Source: Anaerolineae bacterium
Lineage (GTDB): Bacteria > Chloroflexota > Anaerolineae > Anaerolineales > Anaerolineaceae
Assembly: GCA_013178185.1 (NCBI GenBank)
Contig: JABLXC010000017.1
Span: 1-64,000, forward strand
DNA: 64,000 nt
Direction of reading: 5' to 3'
Part shown: piece by piece, positions 8,859 to 16,071 of the stretch
How positions within the stretch are numbered: the stretch's first letter is position 1
How the letters are laid out: each line of letters starts with the position of its first letter
Program-made: the position numbers and the translations under genes
Notes under the pieces: model-generated
The model's input: only the letters and a program-made list of their open reading frames with translations
What the model was told of the DNA's origin: nothing
Databases searched by the model: none

Positions 8859-9623
8859 ATGGCGCGAAAGAATTATTTGATTGATATGGATGGCGTTCTG
8901 ATTCGTGGGACTACCCTGATCCCTGGGGCAGACCAGTTCCTGGAGCGGTTGAAAAAGCAGAATGCGGCCTATCTGGTCTTGACCAATAACCCGCGCCACA
9001 CGCCGCGCGACCTGGCGCACCATTTGCAGCGGCTTGGATTGGATATTCCTGCTGGGGCGATCTTTACTTCGGCCATGGCGACGGCGCGGTTTTTACAGAT
9101 CCAGCGGCCGAATGGCACAGCCTATGTCATTGGTAGCAGTGGCTTAACTTCTGCATTGCACGAGGCGGGATATATTCTTACAGAGAACGAACCGGATTAC
9201 GTTGTCCTGGGCGAGTTGGATAATTACACGATGGAGATGCTGACGAAAGCTGTCCGGCTGATCGCAAATGGGGCGCGCTTCATTGCCACCAACCCAGACG
9301 CTTCTGGCCCGACGGCCGAAGGGCCAGCGCCAGCCTGTGGGGCGCTGGCGGCGCTGATTGAACGGGCCAGCGGGATTTCTCCCCTTTACATCGGCAAGCC
9401 CAATCCATTGATGATGCGGATGGCTTTGAAATATCTCGGCGTGCATTCCGAGAACACTGTGATGATCGGCGACCGGATGGATACAGATGTCATCGCAGGT
9501 GTGCAAACCGGTCTTGAGACTATTCTGGTGCTTTCAGGGATCACGCGCAAGGAAGAGGTAACGCGCTATTCGTATCTTCCTACTCGAATTGTCCCATCAG
9601 TTGCTGAAATCGAGATTGAATAA
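8859..9623 (+). CDS. HAD-IIA family sugar phosphatase (NagD-like)
   Basis: 254 residues. Motif I is DMDGVLIRG near the N-terminus (nucleophile and acid Asp), motif II is LTNN, and motif III/IV is IGKPNP with GDRMDTD. These define the HAD-IIA (NagD/AraL-like) group, which dephosphorylates small sugar or nucleotide phosphates. Its start follows a GATGAGAAG ribosome site immediately after the epimerase, implying co-transcription. Substrate is unknown; p-nitrophenyl phosphatase-like annotations are common for this group. Confidence 0.92.
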   Translation: MARKNYLIDMDGVLIRGTTLIPGADQFLERLKKQNAAYLVLTNNPRHTPRDLAHHLQRLGLDIPAGAIFTSAMATARFLQIQRPNGTAYVIGSSGLTSALHEAGYILTENEPDYVVLGELDNYTMEMLTKAVRLIANGARFIATNPDASGPTAEGPAPACGALAALIERASGISPLYIGKPNPLMMRMALKYLGVHSENTVMIGDRMDTDVIAGVQTGLETILVLSGITRKEEVTRYSYLPTRIVPSVAEIEIE

Positions 9624-9698
9624 ATCCCTTTTAAATACTTGACGCCTCGCTTTTCCAACCCGTATGGATGCGGGATGTGGGACAATACTGTACGTGGG

Positions 9699-10619
9699 TT
9701 ATTCTTCTCGTTTGATGAGGTAGGTATCAAAATCTCGGGCGATAACGGTTTCAGAGAAAACTGCTTGCGCTTCTTGCAGCACTTCTTTTTCCCGGTAGCG
9801 GCGAGAGATGTGGGTGAGGATCAGTTTTTTGACTCCGGCTCGAGCAGCGAGCGTGGCGGCTTGGCGGGCGGTGAGGTGAGAAAACTGGCGCGCCAAGTCC
9901 GCTTCTGATTCCAAATAAGTGGACTCGATAATGAGCGCGTCGGCTTGATGGCAGATAGATTCCAGGCTTTCAATCTCGCCGGTATCCCCGATATGAGCCA
10001 GGCGCACACCAGGGCGGAAATCCCCCAGCACCATTTCCGGCGTCACGAGACGGCCATCCGGCAGGGTAACTTCCTGTCCGGCAACCAGATTTCGCCGCCA
10101 GGGACCGGGTGGAATTTGCAGTTCTTCTGCTTTTTCAGGTAAAAAGGGGCGGCGCCCTTTTTGTTCGAAAAGGTAGCCAAACGAATCTGAGCCGCGGTGA
10201 ACTACGGGAAAAGCAGAGATCGAAAAGTTTTCGTTTTCAAAGAAAACGCCTTTTTGAACAGGGATCAGGTGGAGGGGCATGGGAGGAGCGCCCCCCCGCA
10301 AGACAACGCCGTATAAAAGATCGTGGATGCGGTCGAGCGCGCCGGGGCCAGCATAGATTTCCATCTCTTCCATCGTTTCCCAGCGCATGAGGGTCGAAAG
10401 CAGGCCAGCCAGTCCCAAAATATGGTCGAGATGGCCGTGCGTGATCAAGATACGGTTCAACCGTTTGAATCCCAACCCGGATTGCAGAATCTGGCGTTGA
10501 GTGCCTTCGCCGCAATCGATCAAGAAACGGTGTTCTTCATGCTTGATCACCTGGGCGGGGAGATTGCGCCGGATGGAGGGAGCTGAAGCTGATGTGCCTA
10601 AGAAGATGATTTCAAACAA
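9699..10619 (-). CDS. rnz: Ribonuclease Z
   Basis: 306 residues of the metallo-beta-lactamase fold. The zinc-binding motif THGHLDH (His61, His63, Asp65, His66) and the N-terminal FLGTSAS with IDCGEGTQRQ are signature elements of RNase Z/ElaC, which trims tRNA 3' trailers. Downstream metal ligands are visible in VVHRGSDSFGY, IGDTGE and LTHISRRY. The nearby tRNA-Arg gene lacks an encoded CCA, so 3' processing by RNase Z is expected in this genome. It converges with the HAD gene. Confidence 0.95.
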   Translation of the reverse strand: MFEIIFLGTSASAPSIRRNLPAQVIKHEEHRFLIDCGEGTQRQILQSGLGFKRLNRILITHGHLDHILGLAGLLSTLMRWETMEEMEIYAGPGALDRIHDLLYGVVLRGGAPPMPLHLIPVQKGVFFENENFSISAFPVVHRGSDSFGYLFEQKGRRPFLPEKAEELQIPPGPWRRNLVAGQEVTLPDGRLVTPEMVLGDFRPGVRLAHIGDTGEIESLESICHQADALIIESTYLESEADLARQFSHLTARQAATLAARAGVKKLILTHISRRYREKEVLQEAQAVFSETVIARDFDTYLIKREE

Positions 10620-10713
10620 GGAATATGGCTACCTTTCCGGGATTTGATAGTATTGTACCCGATGAAAGCCCGGAATACGCCATCTGATCATAAGCAGGAT
10701 TGAAGTTTTTGCG

Positions 10714-10742
10714 CCCAGGCGTTAAAGCGATAAACGCCTGGG
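10714..10742. repeat. Intergenic inverted repeat between tRNA-Arg and rnz
   Basis: CCCAGGCGTT at 10714-10723 pairs perfectly with AACGCCTGGG at 10733-10742, with a 9-base loop. It lies downstream of the tRNA on the minus strand and upstream of rnz. No T run follows on either strand, so it is either a processing-linked hairpin or a weak terminator. The rest of the gene-free span 10620-10883 is AT-rich with nothing else recognised. Confidence 0.45.
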
Positions 10743-10883
10743 TGAGGGGGGCACCCAAACGTTTATCTGGACTTTATTTTAGTAGGTTTTTTGTAGAAAT
10801 ACAAGGGTTTTTAAAAATTTTAAGAATTATCTTGTTTGTCCAACATTAACAGCGTTAATAGAGAAATATGTTTCTTCTCTAAA

Positions 10884-10957
10884 TGCCCCAGGAGGGACTC
10901 GAACTCTCAACCTAGGCGTTAGGAGTGCCTTGCTCTGTCCTGTTGAGCTACTGGGGC
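10884..10957 (-). tRNA. tRNA-Arg (CCT anticodon)
   Basis: A 74-nt cloverleaf. The acceptor stem GCCCCAG/CTGGGGC is perfect, the D arm is GCTC/GAGC with G18 G19 A20, the anticodon loop is CTCCTAA (anticodon CCT), and the T loop is TTCGAGT. The discriminator is A and CCA is not encoded. A20 fits arginine identity. Two A-C mismatches are seen, one closing the anticodon stem (31-39) and one inside the T stem (52-62). Confidence 0.93.
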
Positions 10958-11011
10958 CGATTATCAAAATTATAACATATGGATGAGCGGTATGATTAAA
11001 AAAACAAGAAG

Positions 11012-11058
11012 GAATCAATTGAATAGAATCAATTTCTCAAAATTAATTAAAATATACT
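11012..11058 (+). promoter_or_regulatory. Promoter and repeated site of XRE-cupin operon
   Basis: The 9-bp sequence GAATCAATT occurs twice (11012-11020 and 11026-11034), 14 bases apart. A TATACT box lies at 11053-11058. The repeats would overlap or sit just upstream of the -35 region, where an activator or autoregulator could bind. Both repeats begin with GAATC, a GANTC methylation sequence. Confidence 0.5.
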
Positions 11059-11089
11059 TAAGTTGAAAATAATCATCCATGGAGATGTT

Positions 11090-11701
11090 ATGACGGCGAT
11101 ACTGCAGATCGGCTTGAGGATAAAAAACAGGCGTCAGGAACTGGGTCTGACCCAAAAGGAAGTGGCCAGAAAAACAGGGTTATCTCCGGCATTTCTGAGC
11201 CAGGTCGAACACGGAAAAGTCAGTCTCACGATCAATTCGCTGGAGAGCGTGGCAATGGCGCTGGACACCCACATTGTCAATTTGATTTCGGATGATGCCC
11301 ATGCGTCATCGGCGGTTCAGCCTTCTGTTGAAAAACTACCCGAAGGAAAACTGGCTTATGACCCGGTCAAGACGCCGCTGAACCGATCGCGCTTGCTTCT
11401 TCCGACCTCCAACATGATGTTCGAACTGCTCACACCCAGCATCAATCGAAAGTTTGTTGCATATAAGCATCAGTTAAGGTCTCATACCGTCTATATTGCC
11501 AGCCGCCTTTCAGAGCCAACGGATCAGGTTATTTACGTACTCTCGGGAAAGTTGGGGGTTGGGTTGGAGTCGGGGGATTATGAATTGAACCCCGACGATT
11601 CGATCTACTATAACGACAATGATAAATTAATGCGACTGGTGTGTCTGTCGGAAGACGAAGACGTGGTATTCCTGGTGATCATATCACCGCCGGTTTATTA
11701 G
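11090..11701 (+). CDS. XRE-family regulator with cupin-like domain (copy 1)
   Basis: 203 residues. An N-terminal XRE helix-turn-helix (about residues 5-62: TQKEVARKTGLSPAFLSQVE) is followed by a variable linker and a C-terminal beta-rich half that aligns by eye with cupin domains of PuuR-type regulators (DQVIYVLSGKLGVGLESGDY). The usual cupin metal ligands HxGEE and the later His are missing. The ATG at 11090 follows GGAGATGTT; the in-frame ATG at 11063 has no site. It is 8 bases before a paralogous gene, so the pair is co-transcribed and may heterodimerise. Ligand and targets unknown. Confidence 0.88.
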   Translation: MTAILQIGLRIKNRRQELGLTQKEVARKTGLSPAFLSQVEHGKVSLTINSLESVAMALDTHIVNLISDDAHASSAVQPSVEKLPEGKLAYDPVKTPLNRSRLLLPTSNMMFELLTPSINRKFVAYKHQLRSHTVYIASRLSEPTDQVIYVLSGKLGVGLESGDYELNPDDSIYYNDNDKLMRLVCLSEDEDVVFLVIISPPVY

Positions 11702-11709
11702 AGGAGCGT

Positions 11710-12324
11710 ATGAGCATTAACGCGGGCTTAAATATCAGAAAGCATCGAAAAGTGAAAGGTCTTTCCCAAAAAGAGACCGCCAAGATGGCGGGAATTACGG
11801 CGTCGCTCTTAAGTCAAATTGAAAACAACAAGACCAATATCTCTTTGAGCACTTTGGAAAAGATCGCAAAGGCATTGGATGTATCTATGGCCTCATTTAT
11901 TTCTGGTTTGCCTGTGAAGAAGGATCCTGTCTCAAAAAGATCAAGCCGTGAAGAAAAAGGGCCGCGCGCTCTGCCACAGCAAGCCTACCATCCGGTGACG
12001 CGTCGTGGAAACCGTCCGACTATATTTCTTTCCGGGTTGGCGGTGGAACTGGAATTACTGTCTCCCCGGATGAATCAAAAATTTGTGGCTTATAAAAAAG
12101 AATTGGGCGTTGGACAGGTTATCGAGTCGCCAATTTTATCTCAGCCGGCTGAACAAGTCCTTTATGTCATTTCGGGTATCTTAAAAGTCGAACTTGCCTC
12201 CGGCGAATATATCCTTTATCCAGGATATTCAATTTCTTGTACAGAGGATAATGGTTTAATAAGGATCAGTTGCGTTGCTGACCCGGCTGTTTTTATTATG
12301 GTTTCGGCTCCCCCAATTTACTAA
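11710..12324 (+). CDS. XRE-family regulator with cupin-like domain (copy 2)
   Basis: 204 residues, a tandem paralogue of the preceding gene. The XRE domain spans about residues 4-60 (SQKETAKMAGITASLLSQIE), and the C-terminal half carries SQPAEQVLYVISG and ends APPIY, matching SPPVY in copy 1. Both share the FVAYK motif in the linker-to-cupin junction. As in copy 1, the cupin metal-binding His residues are absent. The start follows GAGGAG; the longer frame from 11641 overlaps copy 1 and is rejected. The pair lies beside a tRNA gene, but no integrase or attachment repeat is seen. Confidence 0.88.
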   Translation: MSINAGLNIRKHRKVKGLSQKETAKMAGITASLLSQIENNKTNISLSTLEKIAKALDVSMASFISGLPVKKDPVSKRSSREEKGPRALPQQAYHPVTRRGNRPTIFLSGLAVELELLSPRMNQKFVAYKKELGVGQVIESPILSQPAEQVLYVISGILKVELASGEYILYPGYSISCTEDNGLIRISCVADPAVFIMVSAPPIY

Positions 12325-12427
12325 GCCGTAATTGCGGCAGTACACGATGCAACAGGGATATGGTTTGACGAATTCCCGTTGTCACCTGAAAGGGTGTTGA
12401 GGAGTTTGAGTGAAAACGAAAATAAAT

Positions 12428-12469
12428 AAGCCGTCTCTCGGTCTGGTGTGGAGCTGTGAGAGACGGCTT
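12428..12469 (-). terminator. Terminator for the lipoprotein gene
   Basis: A perfect 12-bp stem, AAGCCGTCTCTC (12428-12439) with GAGAGACGGCTT (12458-12469). On the minus strand it is followed by TTATTTATTTT, fitting Rho-independent termination of the gene ending at 12491. It may also stop the converging XRE operon. Confidence 0.7.
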
Positions 12470-12490
12470 GTGCGTACCTGAGAGAGCTGG

Positions 12491-13450
12491 TCAGGGGGTG
12501 GGATTTTTCCAATAGCTCATCTGGTCAACCCGCAGCGTCAGGTTGGGTGTGATATCCTGGTTGATAAAGACGCCGAAATACCCATTTGCAAAAGTGCTGT
12601 CTTTATATTCTTCCAACAGGGCGCCGTTGGCGTACAGGATCAGCCGGTTACCTACAGCCATAATGCCCATGCGGTTAAACACAGCGCTTCCGGGTTGGAT
12701 GGCTGAACTCTTCTTGGGGCTGATGAGGGTTGTCATTTTGCCTTCGGGAGCGACTTTACCATCCCATAGTTTCAGGTAGTACTTGCCATCACAGGTAAAG
12801 CCGAACAGGTAGCCGCGATCTGCCTCCCTGAGAACCGGAACGCGGAAGATGATGCCATAGTTATCGCTGCCGGAACATTTTTCCAGCCGGGCGGCCATTT
12901 CGATATACACGTTGTCGAGGCTTTCGGTGCCTGCCAGCCGCCAGCCTGAAATATCGGTGGTTGCCGTCAAAAGCATGACGCCATCCTTGAATTCAAGGTT
13001 GGTGTACTGGCTTGGCCCGACAGTCCAGTTCCAGGTGGTCGCGTTGTCCATCGGATCGAGAGAAGTGGGGCTGCCCAGCCTGCCAACCGGGTCTGTTGCA
13101 GGAGCGGTGAAGGCCGGCGCAGGGGGGGCGGTCTGGGTAGCGGTTGGGCCGGCGGGGGTTTCTGATGGAGCAGTGGTTGGGGTTTCGGTTGCCGTCGGCA
13201 AGGGGGATTCAGTCGGGGTATGGGTGGGGATGGGACTGGCTGTTGCGGTTGGCTCGAGAAGCGGCGGGTTGGTGCTGAACGGTTCTACCGGGATGGGAGA
13301 AGGCGCCAGGTTAGGGTCCACCGTATTGGTTGGGTAGCTGGTCAGGATTTGCGCTACGCGGGTAGCCATATCGGCATCGGATACTTGCTGGGCTGGCTTG
13401 CATCCGGCCAGTAATAAAAAAACGATCCATAAGGACAGGGCTTTCTTCAT
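12491..13450 (-). CDS. Lipoprotein with Pro/Thr linker and LamG-like domain
   Basis: 319 residues. A signal peptide ends in the lipobox LLAGC (Cys17). A long Pro/Thr/Ser-rich linker (about residues 40-130) leads to a beta-rich C-terminal domain resembling the concanavalin-like/DUF1080 fold (LEFKDGVMLL, GIIFRVP, GYFGVFINQD). Such domains often bind glycans on the cell surface. The linker style is frequent in Chloroflexota surface proteins. It stands alone and ends in a clear terminator. Binding specificity unknown. Confidence 0.85.
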   Translation of the reverse strand: MKKALSLWIVFLLLAGCKPAQQVSDADMATRVAQILTSYPTNTVDPNLAPSPIPVEPFSTNPPLLEPTATASPIPTHTPTESPLPTATETPTTAPSETPAGPTATQTAPPAPAFTAPATDPVGRLGSPTSLDPMDNATTWNWTVGPSQYTNLEFKDGVMLLTATTDISGWRLAGTESLDNVYIEMAARLEKCSGSDNYGIIFRVPVLREADRGYLFGFTCDGKYYLKLWDGKVAPEGKMTTLISPKKSSAIQPGSAVFNRMGIMAVGNRLILYANGALLEEYKDSTFANGYFGVFINQDITPNLTLRVDQMSYWKNPTP

Positions 13451-13549
13451 GGTCGAACTCCTTGGCGTGATTTCCTCAATAATTGTCCGGCGTCAGGTTC
13501 CAACGTGCAATAGATGTGCCAGAAAGGGCTGGTTCTCTGCGCATCTGTT

Positions 13550-14035
13550 TTAGAACTTATAGCCGATGGTTCGAAGGAAATTTTTCCGCCAGGCGATGTC
13601 TTTTTCTTCCTCAATGGCTTTTGGTTTCTGGCCATCCACAACGCCCAGAATAGCGCGGCCGCCATCAACTTCTGTCAGGATAACGGTGGTCGGATTGGCA
13701 GTGGCGCAAAAGATATGGCAGACTTCCGGGATCATTTTCAAGGTGTTGAGGATGTTAATAGGATAAAACCCTGCTCCGAGGAAGAGAATGAAGCTGTGTC
13801 CTGCACCGATTGCAACCGCATTTTTCTGGGCCAGTTGGATCATCTCAGGATCGTTGCCGGTCCAACGCACCAGACACATACCGGAGGCCTCGCAGAAAGC
13901 CAATCCGAATTTGATACCTGGCACTGAGGAAATTAATGCTTCATGGATGTCCTCTATGGTCTTGATGAAGTGTGACTGGCCAAGGACAAAGTTGATTTCA
14001 TCCGGTTTCTCGATTTTGACGCTTAAGAGATCCAT
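13550..14035 (-). CDS. Adenosine-specific kinase (DUF355 family)
   Basis: 161 residues. The whole-length family pattern is recognisable: GQSHFIKTIEDIHEAL, GIKFGLAFCEASG, RWTGND, AVAIGAGHSF and CATANPTTVI, ending GVVDG...RKFLRTIGYKF-like. This small alpha/beta family (COG1839) was described from archaeal structures as adenosine-specific kinase and occurs in thermophilic and anaerobic bacteria. Its physiological role is unclear. It is monocistronic, between a lipoprotein and an acetyltransferase gene. Confidence 0.9.
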   Translation of the reverse strand: MDLLSVKIEKPDEINFVLGQSHFIKTIEDIHEALISSVPGIKFGLAFCEASGMCLVRWTGNDPEMIQLAQKNAVAIGAGHSFILFLGAGFYPINILNTLKMIPEVCHIFCATANPTTVILTEVDGGRAILGVVDGQKPKAIEEEKDIAWRKNFLRTIGYKF

Positions 14036-14077
14036 TTGTACGCTCCTTGGTGAGACGTTTTGTTTATTGTACCTATC

Positions 14078-15112
14078 CTATTTGAAAGCTGCAACCGGGG
14101 GGATAAGGGTGGCGCGCATGACAAAACGGTCTAAGGCGCCAAAGCGGTATTTATACTCCTCATCGCCGCGCATGAAGTCGAATTCATCAAAGCCAATTTC
14201 GTTGGCCCATTTCAATTGCAACCCCAATAAGACCCAGCCGGGTGAATATTCTCGAAAGGCCGGGTTGATTCCTGAGTTATAGATCCACAGCCGGTTAAGG
14301 TAATTGAAACCTAAATAGCCGGCAGCCTTTTGACCGCCGATGGTCAGAAATGCCATATGGAGACAGGCTTTGTCAAAAGCGCACCGCACGACTTTGTGGA
14401 AGTGATTGCGCATCAATTCGGTCAGAAAGGCGGCTTTCTGTGGTTCAAAAGCCATGAGGTCCATGAAGGCGTTCGTTTCTTGTTCCAGCGTAGCGCTGTC
14501 GTGGACGAGATACCAGGATACGGGAATTTCTGATTCTGTTGCTCGCCGAAGTTTGCGGCGAATTTCGTGCCGTTGTTTTTTGTCGATCCCGGCCAGATAG
14601 GTTTCCCAATCTCCAGGAAGCGGAATGTACGGAGAATGCTGGAGTTTTTCCTGAGTGAAAGACCAGTTTTTCTGCCCGGCAGCGGTTTGTAAAGCCCTTA
14701 ATGTGGGGGAGGAATCAAGAATATTATAAAGGTCAAGGATTTCCCAGGATGGCAGACCTGCATTTGGTAAAAACCCAAGCAGACCGGAGCAGAATTCATC
14801 CATATCCTCTGGGCTGGCCAGCAGGTCGAGAAAATCAGTAACCTCAATGCTGCCAACCAGGAGGAGCGCGGGTTTCCCCTGATAGTTTTCTACATGGAAG
14901 AGAGGAATAGCCCCAACGAGTCTGCCGTTCTTGCGGGCTGTGATCAACGCCAGCCGAGCGGATTGCGGCCATTCGCCACCGCCGCGTGTTTCCCACCAGG
15001 CGCTTAGATACTCATACCGCATAAAAGGAACATGACTGGCGGTGCGGTCAAGAAGGTCATTCCATTCCGTCTCAAGGTTTTCAGTGAAAGTGGATTGAAT
15101 TTGAAAATCCAT
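14078..15112 (-). CDS. CelD/BioF2-like GNAT acetyltransferase
   Basis: 344 residues. The N-terminal half carries the WNDLLDR...PFMRYEYLSAWWE pattern and the C-terminal half the GNAT fold (AFLTIGGQKAAGYLGFNYLNRLWIYNSGINPAFREYSPGWVLL). This is the GNAT-like family linked to CelD cellulose biosynthesis and FemAB-type aminoacyl transfer, usually acting in cell-envelope or exopolysaccharide modification. The start at MDFQIQ (15112) is chosen because the longer frame from 15202 has no ribosome site; the site for the chosen start is also weak. Substrate not predictable. Confidence 0.82.
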   Translation of the reverse strand: MDFQIQSTFTENLETEWNDLLDRTASHVPFMRYEYLSAWWETRGGGEWPQSARLALITARKNGRLVGAIPLFHVENYQGKPALLLVGSIEVTDFLDLLASPEDMDEFCSGLLGFLPNAGLPSWEILDLYNILDSSPTLRALQTAAGQKNWSFTQEKLQHSPYIPLPGDWETYLAGIDKKQRHEIRRKLRRATESEIPVSWYLVHDSATLEQETNAFMDLMAFEPQKAAFLTELMRNHFHKVVRCAFDKACLHMAFLTIGGQKAAGYLGFNYLNRLWIYNSGINPAFREYSPGWVLLGLQLKWANEIGFDEFDFMRGDEEYKYRFGALDRFVMRATLIPPVAAFK

Positions 15113-15360
15113 ACAAGCTCTGCCTTTTGCGACCATCACCAATAAGATGCGGCCGAACTTTGTGATGTTTTCGGGCAGGCATGTTGAACAAGCTGAGATC
15201 AAGCCTGTACCCTCAAAATGAATTGGGGAGAGATTGTAACGGGGGTTTTACCACCCAGAAAACTGCCTACCCGGTTGCAATTATACCGTTATTGGAAGAC
15301 GCAATGCAAAACGCTTGGAAAGGTTCAAAAACGCTTTTGCGGGGAACGCCCGGTTGGTGT

Positions 15361-16071
15361 TCAATCTAATTGAAGGGATTCCGATTTCTTGCCGCTTTCC
15401 AGACGATAGCCATAACCGCGCACGGTGAGGAGGTATTGCGGGTTAGCCGGGTCTTCTTCCAGCTTTTGGCGCAGGAGCCAAATGTAGCGGCGCACTGCGA
15501 CGGTTTCTTCATGACGGTTAGCGCCCCAAATCGCTTTGACCAGGGTGGATTCGGCTACGGCTTTGCCAGCGTTTTGGGCCAGCACTTCCAGCAGGCGGTA
15601 TTCGGTTGGTGTAAGCGAAATTGAATTTTCGCCGCGACGCAATTCCCGGCGGTCGAAATCCAGGATCAGTTCGCCAATGGCGCAGAGATTGCGAGGATTG
15701 CTGGCGGGGCGGATGCGAGCAAGGACAGCGTTGATGCGGGCGAACAACTCGGCAAAGCTGAAGGGTTTGACAACGTAATCATCAACGCCTAACCCAAAGC
15801 CTCTCAGCTTGTCAGCTTCGCTCGATTTACCCGTCAGCAGAATGATCGGAACATCTGAAAGCTCTCGCAGTCGAGCGGTAACTTCCCAGCCATCCATGCC
15901 GGGCATCATGACGTCCAGGATCACCAGATTGGGATGTTCGCGATAGGCGAGGCGTAATCCTTCCGGCCCGTTTGAGGCGGTCAGCACCGCCAGGTTTTCT
16001 GTTTGCAGATACTCTTTTAAAAATTCCAGCAAGGTGGCATCATCATCAATCAGAAGGACTTTGGGTTTCAT
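15361..16071 (-). CDS. OmpR/PhoB-type response regulator
   Basis: 236 residues. The receiver domain holds the acidic pocket (IDDD), phospho-acceptor Asp53 (ILDVMMPGMDG), Thr and Lys (LTGKSSEAD, VKPFSFAEL). The C-terminal winged helix (about 130-228) has the RRYIWLLRQKLEEDPANPQYLLTVRGYGY pattern cut across its recognition helix and wing. It binds DNA to control transcription. The ATG at 16071 follows GAAGCGAAG and lies inside the 3' end of the histidine kinase gene (26-base overlap), so the two are translationally coupled and form one two-component system. Confidence 0.94.
   Translation of the reverse strand: MKPKVLLIDDDATLLEFLKEYLQTENLAVLTASNGPEGLRLAYREHPNLVILDVMMPGMDGWEVTARLRELSDVPIILLTGKSSEADKLRGFGLGVDDYVVKPFSFAELFARINAVLARIRPASNPRNLCAIGELILDFDRRELRRGENSISLTPTEYRLLEVLAQNAGKAVAESTLVKAIWGANRHEETVAVRRYIWLLRQKLEEDPANPQYLLTVRGYGYRLESGKKSESLQLD

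Noticed and set aside
10714-10742. Inverted repeat by the tRNA gene considered as an attachment site
   Set aside because: No matching direct repeat, integrase or foreign gene content nearby.
11090-12324. XRE-cupin pair considered a mobile island next to the tRNA
   Set aside because: No integrase, no flanking repeat and no clear base-composition break apart from the AT-rich promoter.
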